64,000 nt of DNA from Herbaspirillum robiniae (GTDB taxonomy: Bacteria; Pseudomonadota; Gammaproteobacteria; Burkholderiales; Burkholderiaceae_D): positions 1-64,000 of the forward strand of contig NZ_NJGU01000002.1 of assembly GCF_002213415.1 (NCBI RefSeq), given 5' to 3'. Below are positions 50,461 to 59,385 of the stretch, piece after piece; within the stretch, counting starts at the first letter, position 1, and each line of letters begins with the position of its first letter. The translations under genes were made by a program, and so were the position numbers. Below the pieces are notes generated by a model, which was given only the letters and a program-made list of their open reading frames with translations, did no database searches and was not told the DNA's origin.

Positions 50461-52242
50461 TTATGCCTGAACCAGCGGGCCGGGGTTTTTCAGATACTGC
50501 TCGCGGATCGCCTTGGCGGAGTGATACGCCAGCGCCGTGACCAGGCCGGTCGGGTTGTAGCCCATGTTCTGCGGGAACGCCGAAGCGCCGTAGACGAACA
50601 CGTTGGGCACGTCCCAGCTTTGCAGGTACTTGTTGACCACGCTGTTCTTGGGCGTAGTGCCCATGATCGCGCCGCCGGTCAGGTGGGTCGACTGGTACAC
50701 GCGGGTATCCCACGAGGAGCCGGCCTTGCGCACCGCCTTGACCACCTTCTCCGGGTTCATCGCCTGGCCGACCTTTTCCATCTGGCTGCCGACGTAGCTC
50801 AGCATCTTCTCTTCGTTTTCCTTCCAGTTCAGCGTCATGCGCAGCAGCGGCTGGCCGTTGGCGTCCTTGTAGGTCGGATCGAGCGAGAGATAGCAATCGC
50901 GGTAGGACATCACGGAACCGGACATGCCGATGGTCAGGGTGCGCTGGTAAGCGTCCTGCACACTGCCCTTCCACTCCGAGCCCCAGTTGGGCACCTTCTC
51001 GCCCGGCAGGGTGCCGGCTTGCTTGATGGGACGGCCGCCGTAACGCACGTGGCGCACGGAAGCACCGCCGATGAAGCCCAGCGGACCGTGGTCGAACTGG
51101 TCGGCGTTCAGGTCATCCATGCCCACGCCGCCGGCGCCGGTGCCGATGAACGGGTTGAACTGGGTGCCCTTGGGCATGACCACGTTGATGCCGCCGTTGT
51201 ACTGGTAGGCGAAGTTCATGCCCACCACGCCTTCGCCGGTGACCGGGTCGTACGGCTTGCCGATGCCCGACAGCAGCAGCAGGCGCACGTTGTGCGTCTG
51301 GAATGCGGTCAGCAGCACCAGGTCGGCCGGTTGCTCGACTTCGCGGCCTTGCGCGTCGATGTAGGTGACGCCGGTGGCGCGCTTGCCCGATGCATCCAGG
51401 TTGACCTTGATGACTTGCGCCTTGGTGCGCACTTCGAAGTTCTTGCGCTTGAGCAGCACCGGCAGGATGGTGGTCTGCGGCGACGCCTTGGAGTACATGT
51501 AGCAGCCGTAGTTTTCGCAGAAGCCGCAGTAGTTGCAGGGGCCGATGCGCACGCCGTAGGGGTTGGTGAACGGTTCGGAAGCGTTGGCCGCCGGCGCCGG
51601 ATACGGGTGGTAGCCGACGTCGCGCATGGCCTTCTCGACCAGCGAGGCGCTGTATTGGTAGGTCAGCGGCTTGGTCGGGAATTCGTCGCTGCGCGCGCCT
51701 TCCAGCGGGTTGCCGCCGGGGACGATCTTGCCCTTCAGGTTACCGGCCTTGCCGGACACCGCCATCACCTTTTCGGAGAAGTCGTAGAACGGTTCCAGTT
51801 CCTCGTAGGTGACGCCGTGATCCTGGATGGTCATGCCTTCGGGGATGAACTTCTTGCCGTACTTCTGCTCATGGTGGGTACGCATGTTCAGTTCTTCGGG
51901 CAGGTTGCGGTACATCATGCCGTTCCAGTGGAAGCCGGCGCCGCCGACGCCGTCGCCCAGCAGGAAGGAGCCGTGCTGGCGGTAAGGCACCGCCGTGTCG
52001 CTCATGGTGTGACGGATGGTCACGGTTTCACGCGAGAGATCCTGGAACAGCGCGCCGCGCACCGAATACTTCAGCTCGTCGACCGCCTTCGGGTACGGCG
52101 TATCGGTATTGGTGTCGCGCATGTCGCCGCGTTCCAGCGCCAGCACGTTCAGACCGGCTTCGGTCAGTTCCATCCCCATGATGGCGCCGGTCCAGCCCAG
52201 GCCCACCATCACCACATCTACTTTGTCTTTTTTGATAGCCAT
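50461..52242 (-). CDS. GMC-family FAD subunit of a membrane dehydrogenase
   Basis: 593 residues. FAD-binding motif VVMVGLGWTGAIMGMELTEA at the N-terminus, and a C-terminal GMC block (HLTGGAIMGTTPKNSVVNKY and GASAFPQNMGYNPTGLVTAL). A Cys cluster IGPCNYCGFCENYGCYMYSK (near residue 215) matches the Fe-S-binding region of the FAD subunit in gluconate/glucose dehydrogenases of this class. No signal peptide is evident; the small subunit with a Tat signal probably carries it out. It oxidises a sugar, sugar acid or polyol. Confidence 0.92.
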   Translation of the reverse strand: MAIKKDKVDVVMVGLGWTGAIMGMELTEAGLNVLALERGDMRDTNTDTPYPKAVDELKYSVRGALFQDLSRETVTIRHTMSDTAVPYRQHGSFLLGDGVGGAGFHWNGMMYRNLPEELNMRTHHEQKYGKKFIPEGMTIQDHGVTYEELEPFYDFSEKVMAVSGKAGNLKGKIVPGGNPLEGARSDEFPTKPLTYQYSASLVEKAMRDVGYHPYPAPAANASEPFTNPYGVRIGPCNYCGFCENYGCYMYSKASPQTTILPVLLKRKNFEVRTKAQVIKVNLDASGKRATGVTYIDAQGREVEQPADLVLLTAFQTHNVRLLLLSGIGKPYDPVTGEGVVGMNFAYQYNGGINVVMPKGTQFNPFIGTGAGGVGMDDLNADQFDHGPLGFIGGASVRHVRYGGRPIKQAGTLPGEKVPNWGSEWKGSVQDAYQRTLTIGMSGSVMSYRDCYLSLDPTYKDANGQPLLRMTLNWKENEEKMLSYVGSQMEKVGQAMNPEKVVKAVRKAGSSWDTRVYQSTHLTGGAIMGTTPKNSVVNKYLQSWDVPNVFVYGASAFPQNMGYNPTGLVTALAYHSAKAIREQYLKNPGPLVQA

Positions 52243-52244
52243 GA

Positions 52245-52967
52245 TCAGCCCTTCTCTCCCAGAATCGACACAGGGCCGTATGGATATTTCACGTTGTACT
52301 GGTCAACCCAGTCCAGGTAGTCGGCGCGCGCGCCGGGGAAGCCGACCATCTTCCAGCCGCCCATCTTCTGGTTGCCGCCGTACATCGGATCGGCGAAGTA
52401 GCCTTCCTTGGTATTGCCCAGCATGAAGTTGAAGAAGGTCTTGGCCGGCACGGTCTCGAACTGCACCTTGCCGCCTTCCATCATGTGCAGCACTTCCAGC
52501 TGCTTGGCCTTGTCCAGCTCGGCGAACACCTTGCCCATGTTCTTGGTGCACCAGTCGTTGCAGGCGGCGATGCCCTGGCGATAGATGTCGCGCGGCACCA
52601 GCGAGAGCTGGTAGCCCAGTTCGGGGGCGCTGTCCGGGTGGAAGGGGCCTTGCATGTACCACAGCTTGCCCGCGCCGTATGGGGTTTCCATCTGGCGGTC
52701 GATGAATTCGGGCACGCCGGTTTCCAGGGCGCCGGCGCCGTACTGATCGGAGGGAATGAGATGGTCGACGGCGGCGTTGATGAACGCCCATTCGGCCGCG
52801 TTGAAGTAGGTCGGGGTGTAAGCGCGCGGCTTGCCCGGTTCGGAATTGTCGGCGATCGCCGGCTGGCTGACTGCGACTGCGGTGGCTCCGCCTAGCGTGC
52901 TGGCTGCTGGGACGATGGCCAATACCTGACGCAGGAAACGCCGCCTCGGCTCTTTATCTTGGGACAT
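52245..52967 (-). CDS. Gluconate 2-dehydrogenase subunit-3-like small subunit
   Basis: 240 residues. Twin-arginine signal PRRRFLRQVLAIVPAASTLG (Arg8-Arg10) cleaved near AIADNS, then a helical domain (YFNAAEWAFINAAVDHLIPS, YRQGIAACNDWCTKN) typical of subunit 3, which acts as export chaperone and hitch-hiker for the FAD subunit. First gene of the operon; only 2 bp separate it from the FAD subunit. The 280 bp upstream hold the promoter but no recognisable site. Confidence 0.92.
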   Translation of the reverse strand: MSQDKEPRRRFLRQVLAIVPAASTLGGATAVAVSQPAIADNSEPGKPRAYTPTYFNAAEWAFINAAVDHLIPSDQYGAGALETGVPEFIDRQMETPYGAGKLWYMQGPFHPDSAPELGYQLSLVPRDIYRQGIAACNDWCTKNMGKVFAELDKAKQLEVLHMMEGGKVQFETVPAKTFFNFMLGNTKEGYFADPMYGGNQKMGGWKMVGFPGARADYLDWVDQYNVKYPYGPVSILGEKG

Positions 52968-53247
52968 GACTATCCTTTGGACTGTGGTGGATTGAGGAGA
53001 GAACTGACGGGCGATAGGACAGCGCCGGCCGCAGGGATGAGTTCATCCCGGCTGCCGCCGATGACGGTTGCCTCTTGTAATTCCCGCCGTCCGGCTCCTG
53101 GCGCCGAACGGAAGAAAATGCTTTGACTCTGGTGAAGACGACTTGCAAAAAGCTGTGCACGTTGGCTTGCTGGTTTCATCATCGAAAACAACTGGCTGGG
53201 AAACACGCCGCCGGCATTCCCGTGGGGAAGGCCGGCGGCTTGAAGCT

Positions 53248-54015
53248 TTAAGCGAACAGTTCGCCGAAGAAGTTCTTCAGGGCCACCGACGCGCGCTGCG
53301 CGGTCTGGCGATGGTAGAAGAAGCCCGGATTGTTGGCGTCCGGATCGGTGAAGGAGTGCCCGGCCTGGCCGTAGTTGAGCAGCTGCCAGTCGATGTTGGC
53401 CGCGCTGGCCTCGTCGATGAAGGCATTGACCATCTCGCGCGGCACCGACGGATCCTGCACCCCGTGCAGCACCAGCACCGCGCCCTTGAACTGGCTGGCG
53501 CCGGGGTTGGGCGTATCGAGCGCGCCGTGCAGCGACACCGTGCCGCGCACGTCGGCGCCGGAACGCGCCAACTCCAGCGCGGCGGTGCCGCCGAAGCAGA
53601 AGCCGCAGGCGCCGAACTTGCCGGCCGCAATCGCAATCTTCGGCTGCTGGCGGAAGGCGTCCAGCGCCGCGTTCATGCGGCGGCGCAGTTCCGGGCGATC
53701 CTTCTTCAGCGCGATGATCACGGCCAGCGCATCGTCGGCGTTGGTCGGACGCACGGTCTTGCCGTAGACGTCGGCCACGAAGATGGCGTGATCCGGTCCC
53801 ACCGTGGCGGCGGCGATTTCCAGCGCCTGCTGGCGGATGCCGAAGTAGTTGGGGACAGCCAGCACGCCCGAGACGGGAGGCTTGGCCTTGTTGAACAGCA
53901 GGACGTTCTCGTACTCGACGCCATCGATCGTGTGGACGATCGTCTCGATGGCGAGGTCAGCCGCTGCAATACCGAGTTTGTCGGCGATTGCCGCTGCATT
54001 CCAGGTGTGGGACAT
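53248..54015 (-). CDS. Dienelactone-hydrolase-family protein
   Basis: 255 residues from the ATG at 54015 with AAAGGAG upstream. Alpha/beta hydrolase with a Cys nucleophile: Cys140 in GACGFCFGGTAAL, acid in HGVQDPSVP and His in YGQAGHSFTDPDA, matching the Cys-Asp-His triad of dienelactone hydrolases. No signal peptide. Usual substrates are lactones from aromatic ring cleavage, but many members have unknown substrates, and no aromatic genes lie nearby. Confidence 0.9.
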   Translation of the reverse strand: MSHTWNAAAIADKLGIAAADLAIETIVHTIDGVEYENVLLFNKAKPPVSGVLAVPNYFGIRQQALEIAAATVGPDHAIFVADVYGKTVRPTNADDALAVIIALKKDRPELRRRMNAALDAFRQQPKIAIAAGKFGACGFCFGGTAALELARSGADVRGTVSLHGALDTPNPGASQFKGAVLVLHGVQDPSVPREMVNAFIDEASAANIDWQLLNYGQAGHSFTDPDANNPGFFYHRQTAQRASVALKNFFGELFA

Positions 54016-54313
54016 GTTGGCTCCTTTGGTTGGCGGGCTCCGGACATACCGGTGCGCAGGAAACTTTTTTGTTGGCGCGAAAGCGCACAATCAATGCAAT
54101 CCGACTGTGCTTAGCCCGCTATGTTCGCACAAACCTTGCAGCTCTGCAGGAGGTCATACCAGTTGGCGCAAGGAAAATGCGAGGGCCGTCCATGCATCCT
54201 CCCTACAAGCCACAGCCCGCATGGCGCATGCTTGACTTTTTACTGCGAGCAATAGATTCTTGCGCTCACCCGCACGGCAGCCTTGCTTTCACAACAAATT
54301 CAACAGGGGTTCC

Positions 54314-55465
54314 ATGAGCGACATCCACGACCTGAACGGCCAGCCAGACGCCACGCCAGACCATGCATCCACGGCATCTCCCGGCTTCGGCGGCCACGAC
54401 GGCGCGCCTGTCGCTGCTGCATCCATCCCCGCCGCGCCGCCCGAACGTTTCACCTTCAGCGGGCGCGGCTCCGAATACTTCCGCATCTGGATCGTGAACC
54501 TGCTGCTGTCCATCATCACTGTAGGCATTTATTCGGCCTGGGCCAAGGTGCGCCGGCTGCGTTATTTCTACGACAACACTACCGTAGCCGGCAACAGCTT
54601 CGACTACCACGGCAACCCGGTGGCCATCCTCAAGGGCCGCGTCGCCGCCGTGGTGCTGCTGTTCATCTACCACACCGCCTTCAGCATCGGTCCCACCCTG
54701 GGCCTGCTGGCGCTGGTGGTCATGGGCCTGGCGGTGCCCTGGCTGATCTGGCGCAGCCTGCAGTTCAAGCTGTACAACTCCAGCTATCGCGGCATCCGCT
54801 TCGGTTTTCGCGGCAGCGCCGGCGGCGCCTATCTCGCCTACCTGGTCGGCCCGGTGCTGTCGGCCTTCACGCTGCAGCTGCTGTGGCCCTTCGTGCACCA
54901 GCGCATCAAGCGCTTCCAGCACAATGAGTCGCGCTTCGGCACCACGCACTTCTCTTTTCACGCATCGCCGGGCGGGTTCTACAAGGCCTACCTGATCGGC
55001 ATCGGTATCTGGCTGGCCGGCTTCATCGCCATCCTGCTGGCCTTCGGCAGCACAGTCGCCGCGATGGTTTCGCTGGGCAGCGGCGGCACCGACGACGGCG
55101 GCGGCTTGCCGATGTTCCTGGTGCTGCTGTCGGTCTACGCCTGGTCCTTCCTGGCGCTGCCGCTGTTCCTGACCCTGATGCAGAACCTGATCTGGAACAA
55201 CACCCGGCTGGGCGAACACCGCTTCTCCAGCGACATGCGCTGGAGCCGGATGATGTTCATCATGTTCACCAACGTGATCGGCATCATCTGCACGCTGGGC
55301 CTGTATACACCCTTCGCCCAGGTGCGCGCGATGCGCTACCGGATCGAGGCCATGAGCCTGCACCCGGCCGGCAGCCTGGACGATTTTCTCGCCTCCGCCG
55401 AAGCGGCGGGATCGGCCGCCGGCGAAGGCATGACCGACCTGCTCGACTTCGACCTGTCGCTGTGA
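54314..55465 (+). CDS. YjgN-type (DUF898) inner-membrane protein
   Basis: 383 residues from the ATG at 54314. A polar N-terminal region of about 50 residues is followed by two copies of a repeated module: FSGRGSEYFRIWIVNLLLSI and a second one near FGTTHFSFHASPGGFYKAYL, each with Trp-Ala/Tyr-Arg motifs (YSAWAKVRRLRYFYDNT; LYTPFAQVRAMRYRIE). About eight membrane helices. Function of the family is unknown. The M48 peptidase gene follows 4 bp later; the pairing of YjgN-like and M48 genes suggests one envelope-quality-control unit. Confidence 0.88.
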   Translation: MSDIHDLNGQPDATPDHASTASPGFGGHDGAPVAAASIPAAPPERFTFSGRGSEYFRIWIVNLLLSIITVGIYSAWAKVRRLRYFYDNTTVAGNSFDYHGNPVAILKGRVAAVVLLFIYHTAFSIGPTLGLLALVVMGLAVPWLIWRSLQFKLYNSSYRGIRFGFRGSAGGAYLAYLVGPVLSAFTLQLLWPFVHQRIKRFQHNESRFGTTHFSFHASPGGFYKAYLIGIGIWLAGFIAILLAFGSTVAAMVSLGSGGTDDGGGLPMFLVLLSVYAWSFLALPLFLTLMQNLIWNNTRLGEHRFSSDMRWSRMMFIMFTNVIGIICTLGLYTPFAQVRAMRYRIEAMSLHPAGSLDDFLASAEAAGSAAGEGMTDLLDFDLSL

Positions 55466-55469
55466 TCCG

Positions 55470-56462
55470 ATGCAGGTAGCGGCATTCTATTTCGACGGCA
55501 GGACCTCGCGGCGCTACGCGGTGACGCTGGAAGTGGCCGAGGGCGTGGCGCACGTGCGCGGCGAGGTCGAGCGCAGCGCGCCGATCTCGCAGCTGCGCGT
55601 GTCCGAACGTTTCAACCGCGCCGCGCGCAAGGTGACCTTCCCCGACGGCGCCTATCTGGAGATCGTCGACCGCGCAGGCTTTGCCGAACTGCTGGCCGCG
55701 ACGCGCCACCGGGATTCTCTGGTGGTGCGCATCCAGCAGAACTGGCGCGCCACGCTGGCCGCCGCGGCGGCGCTGGTGCTGGTGGTGGTGCTGGGTTATC
55801 TGTATGTGCTGCCGGCGGTCGCCGGCGTGATCGCCGACGCGCTGCCGGTGGAGGTCGACCGCAAGGTGGGCATGGGCACGCTGGATTTCCTCGACAGTCA
55901 TGTGATGGCGCCGACGACACTGCCGGCCGCGCGGCGCGACGCCATTACCGCGCGCTTTGGCAGCATGGCCGCGCCGCTGCCGGACGCGCCTGACTACGAG
56001 ATCCTGTTCCGCAAAAGCAGGATAGGCCCCAACGCCTTCGCCCTGCCCTCCGGCCAGATCGTGGTCACCGACGAGATCGTGCAGCTGCTCGACGACGACG
56101 ATGCGCTGATGGGCGTGCTGGCGCACGAGCTGGGCCACGTGCATCGCCGCCACCTGATGCGCCGCCTGATCCAGAGCACCGCGATGGGCGCGGTGGCCAC
56201 CGTGCTGTTCGGCGATGTCTCGGCGGTGCTGGCCAACATCCCGACGCTGCTGCTGGACCTGAAGTATTCGCGCGACATCGAAACCGAAGCCGACGACTAC
56301 GCCATCGCCATGTTCAAGGCCAACGGCATGCCGCGCCAGAAGCTGGCCTACGTGTTCGAGAAGCTCGACAGGAAGGGACATGAAGGCGGCGGCATGCCTC
56401 CGTATCTGTCCAGCCATCCGGCCGGCGAGGAGCGCATCCGGCATATCCTTTCCGCGCCCTGA
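55470..56462 (+). CDS. M48-family membrane metalloprotease
   Basis: 330 residues. An N-terminal cytoplasmic region of about 90 residues, one membrane helix (ATLAAAAALVLVVVLGYLYV), and a peptidase domain with the zinc site HELGH (His219, Glu220, His223) and a third ligand in RDIETEADDYAI. This is the HtpX/YcaL-like architecture for degrading misfolded membrane or periplasmic proteins. Four bp after the YjgN-like gene. Confidence 0.9.
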   Translation: MQVAAFYFDGRTSRRYAVTLEVAEGVAHVRGEVERSAPISQLRVSERFNRAARKVTFPDGAYLEIVDRAGFAELLAATRHRDSLVVRIQQNWRATLAAAAALVLVVVLGYLYVLPAVAGVIADALPVEVDRKVGMGTLDFLDSHVMAPTTLPAARRDAITARFGSMAAPLPDAPDYEILFRKSRIGPNAFALPSGQIVVTDEIVQLLDDDDALMGVLAHELGHVHRRHLMRRLIQSTAMGAVATVLFGDVSAVLANIPTLLLDLKYSRDIETEADDYAIAMFKANGMPRQKLAYVFEKLDRKGHEGGGMPPYLSSHPAGEERIRHILSAP

Positions 56463-56568
56463 AACGCGCGTCGCCTACGGACGAGCTGGGCAGACTGCGG
56501 CTAGGAATTTCCCCGATTTTGCGGGCGCGCATTGATCGTTAGAGTGGCGGGATCAAAGGAGTCCACGC

Positions 56569-56904
56569 ATGAACAAACCGATCAGACTGGCCGTCGCCTC
56601 GGCCCTGCTGCTGAGCCAATGGGCCTGGGTGCAGCAGGTGCTGGCGGCCAAGACCGCCAACCTCAGCATCTCTGCCGTCGTCACCGGCAATTGCCGCATC
56701 CTGGCCCCGGAGGGCAGGAACGGATACCGCGTCCAATGCAGCGGCGGCGCGCAACATCCCCTGGTGCAAACCTCTTCCGGCAACGACGCCGATGCCGCGC
56801 CGGCGAACAACGCGCCGCGCCTGCGCGCGGTCAGCGGCAACGGCGGCAGCAATGGCAGCAGCAACTCGTCCTTGCCAACCCCGGTGACGACGCTGGTGTA
56901 TTAA
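56569..56904 (+). CDS. Small secreted protein, possibly a reduced spore-coat-U/pilin-like fold
   Basis: 111 residues. A signal peptide (MNKPIRLAVASALLLSQWAW, cleaved near VLAAKT) precedes NLSISAVVTGNCRI and YRVQCSGG, two Cys-bearing beta-strands like the opening of SCPU domains, then a Gly/Ser/Asn/Ala-rich tail (from GNDADAAPANN). Full SCPU domains are about 140 residues, so this would be a shortened or diverged form. No chaperone or usher gene is nearby. Weakly recognised; function unknown. Confidence 0.6.
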   Translation: MNKPIRLAVASALLLSQWAWVQQVLAAKTANLSISAVVTGNCRILAPEGRNGYRVQCSGGAQHPLVQTSSGNDADAAPANNAPRLRAVSGNGGSNGSSNSSLPTPVTTLVY

Positions 56905-56912
56905 AGCCGTCC

Positions 56913-58307
56913 TCAGGCGGCCAACAGCCCTCGCACCGAACCGAAAGTCTCCAGCGCACGCAAGCGCGCCAGCCAATGCCGCGCCGGCGCAGATGCGGCA
57001 TCGCCGCTCAGGCCGGCGAAGCCCAGGCAGTCCTTGAACTTGGCGTCCAGCTCACCGGCATCCAGCGGATAACGCGCCGCGCCGCGCGCGAAATCCCTGA
57101 AACCCTGCAGCATCCGGCCATCGGCCAGGGCAATGCTGACCTCCGCGCCTTCGGGCGCTGCGGCCCGGTACGCAGGATCGTCCCAGACCGCGCCGTGGAC
57201 CATGCTGACCCTTTCCATCAGGCGGCGCAGGCGCTCATCGGCCAGCGTCTGCGCCGACAGGTGCTCCAGCCGCAGCGTGCCGTACAACAGCGACGCGGCA
57301 ATCGCGAACGGCATGCTGAACTGCGCCTGCTGCGCGGTGCCCGGGTCGTCATGCACCAGGTTGGCGATCACGATGGGCGGCACGTTGCAGGTGATGGCGA
57401 CGATGTCGTAGAGCCGGATCGCATGCTCCTGCACCAGCGCCATCGCCGCATCCACCGCCGCATGCGATGACAGGCAGACCGGTATGCGCTTGACGTCCAC
57501 GCCCGGCGATTGCAGTCGCCAGTCGCAGCCCAGCGTATCGAAGGCCTGGCCGTCAAAGCGCCCGCCGTTGAAGAGCCGGGCAAAACCGTTGCGATGCTCG
57601 AAGGCGTCGGCCGGGCCGCTGGCTCCGCCCTGCGCCATCAACGCGGCCGTCATCCCGGCCTCGGCGGCACGGCCGGCGAGGAAGGCTTTCGCATCCGTGC
57701 CGAAGCAGGCCTTGATGCCGGCGGCGCCCGCGGCGGCCAGTCCCAGTGCTGCCGCCGTCTGCTTCACGTCCAGCCCCAGCAATTTTGCCGTGGCGGCGCA
57801 CGCGCCTACCGGCCCCAGCACGCCGGTGGTCCACCAGCCCTGGTCGTAGAGGACATTGGCGGTGGCCGCTCCCAGCGCGTATTCGCACTCGGCGCCGGCG
57901 ACGAAGGCGGTGATCAGCTGCGCGCCGTCGGCGTCGGCATATTGCGCGGCGGCCAGCGCCGCCGGCGCGATCACGGCCGAACCGTGCACGAAGCCGGCAT
58001 AGCAGTTGTCGTCGAAATCCAGCGCATGCGCGGCGACGCCGTTGGCGAAGGCGGCGTGGCGCGGATCGCAGCTTGCGTCGGTGCCGACGATGCCGCACGG
58101 CCCAGCCGCTGCGGACAGCGACACCAGCGCGCGCGCATGCGCGGCGACCGCGGTGGCCGACCCCGCCGCGATGACGCCGATGGTATCGATCAGGCAGTTC
58201 TGCGCGATCGCGCGGATGGGGGCGGGAATGTCGCCGGCGGCGAGCGCGACGATCCAGCGCGCCATCTTCCCGACGGCGCCGTCCTGTTGGTGGGTTGCCT
58301 GTGTCAC
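56913..58307 (-). CDS. MmgE/PrpD-family protein
   Basis: About 464 residues. The GTG at 58307 is preferred because AGGAG sits 6 bases upstream; an ATG at 58325 is an alternative. PrpD-type features: ARWIVALAAGDIPAPIRAIA, NGVAAHALDFDDNCYAGFVH (the conserved HALDFDD motif) and GPVGACAATAKLLGLDVKQT. The family includes 2-methylcitrate dehydratase, cis-aconitate decarboxylase and iminodisuccinate epimerase; the substrate here is open. A terminator upstream separates it from the binding-protein gene, so it has its own promoter. Confidence 0.88.
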   Translation of the reverse strand: MTQATHQQDGAVGKMARWIVALAAGDIPAPIRAIAQNCLIDTIGVIAAGSATAVAAHARALVSLSAAAGPCGIVGTDASCDPRHAAFANGVAAHALDFDDNCYAGFVHGSAVIAPAALAAAQYADADGAQLITAFVAGAECEYALGAATANVLYDQGWWTTGVLGPVGACAATAKLLGLDVKQTAAALGLAAAGAAGIKACFGTDAKAFLAGRAAEAGMTAALMAQGGASGPADAFEHRNGFARLFNGGRFDGQAFDTLGCDWRLQSPGVDVKRIPVCLSSHAAVDAAMALVQEHAIRLYDIVAITCNVPPIVIANLVHDDPGTAQQAQFSMPFAIAASLLYGTLRLEHLSAQTLADERLRRLMERVSMVHGAVWDDPAYRAAAPEGAEVSIALADGRMLQGFRDFARGAARYPLDAGELDAKFKDCLGFAGLSGDAASAPARHWLARLRALETFGSVRGLLAA

Positions 58308-58363
58308 GGATGCTCCTGTTTCCATGTCCTGCAGAATGCTAAAAGGGATCAAAGTGCTCAAAG

Positions 58364-58394
58364 AAAAACGGCCGGCCCCGTCGGGAACCGGCCG
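58364..58394 (-). terminator. Terminator between the binding-protein and PrpD genes
   Basis: CCGGCCG (58388-58394) and CGGCCGG (58369-58375) pair in the leftward transcript and run into TTTTT (complement of 58364-58368). It lies 22 bp after the binding-protein stop codon (58416). Confidence 0.75.
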
Positions 58395-58415
58395 CCGTCA
58401 CGCGCAAGCTTGCGC

Positions 58416-59207
58416 TCAGTCCGGCAGCTGGCCGGCCGGTGCGCCCAGCCAGGTCTGCGAGAACTTGTCGATGGTGCCGTCGGTGCGCGCTTCGCGGATA
58501 ACCATGTTGATCTTGGCCAGCAGCGTCGACTCGCCCTTGGGCATGGCGACGTAGCACGGCGCGTTGGCCAGGATCACCTTCAGCTCCATGTCCAAGTTCG
58601 GGTTCATCTTCTGCAGCGCGGCCGCAACCGTGGTGCCGGTGGCGAACATCTGGGTCTGCCCGGCCAGGAAGGCCGACAGCGTCGAGTTATTGTCCTCGAA
58701 ACGCTTGACCTGCGCGCCCGGCGCCATCTGTTCCAGCTCCTGGTCCTGCATCGAGCCGCGGGTCACCGAGATGGTCTTGCCCTTGAGCTCTTCGAAGGTG
58801 GTGGCCTTGACCTTCTTGGTGCCGAACACGGCGTCGAAGAACGGCGCATAGGCGATGCTGAAGTCGACCACCTTGGCGCGCTCGGCGGTCTTGCCCAGCG
58901 AGGAGATGGTGATATCGGCCTTGTTGGTCTGCAGGTAGGCGATGCGGTTGGGCGCGGTCACCGGAATCAGCTCGACCTTCACGCCCAGCTTCTTGCCGAT
59001 CAGGTTGGCCATGTCGATGTCGTAGCCGCGCGGCGTCATGTCGGTGCCGACCGAGCCGTACGGCGGATAGTCGGTGGGCACGGCCACGCGGATGGACTTG
59101 CGCGCCATGATGGTGTTGTACAGGTCGTCGGCGAAGGCATTGGCCGAGGAGAGACAGGCGACTGCCGCAGTGAGGCTGATCAGTCCGAGTAGCGAGCGGC
59201 GTTTCAT
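58416..59207 (-). CDS. Polar amino-acid-type ABC substrate-binding protein
   Basis: 263 residues from the ATG at 59207 with AAAGGA upstream. Signal peptide MKRRSLLGLISLTAAVACLS cleaved near AFADDL; family-3 pattern IRVAVPTDYPPYGSVGTDMT, GYDIDMANLIGKKLGVKVEL, TNKADITISSLGKTAERAKV. It should bind an amino acid or similar amine; no permease or ATPase is nearby. It lies between the RpiR regulator and the PrpD gene, so a shared substrate pathway is plausible. Confidence 0.9.
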   Translation of the reverse strand: MKRRSLLGLISLTAAVACLSSANAFADDLYNTIMARKSIRVAVPTDYPPYGSVGTDMTPRGYDIDMANLIGKKLGVKVELIPVTAPNRIAYLQTNKADITISSLGKTAERAKVVDFSIAYAPFFDAVFGTKKVKATTFEELKGKTISVTRGSMQDQELEQMAPGAQVKRFEDNNSTLSAFLAGQTQMFATGTTVAAALQKMNPNLDMELKVILANAPCYVAMPKGESTLLAKINMVIREARTDGTIDKFSQTWLGAPAGQLPD

Positions 59208-59385
59208 GGAATATCCTTTCTGGCGTAAAGCGCAGTTGAATCGGTTGAGAAGGTTCATTCGAGAATGCCGGGGCCCAGAACCTGGTCTTGCACCCCCGCT
59301 GCCTGTTGCGGCATCGTTGTTGTCAGTCGCATGTCTCGGGCATGCGCCGCTCCGGTAAATCTGTTTGCTGTGCTGCGCGCCGCCC

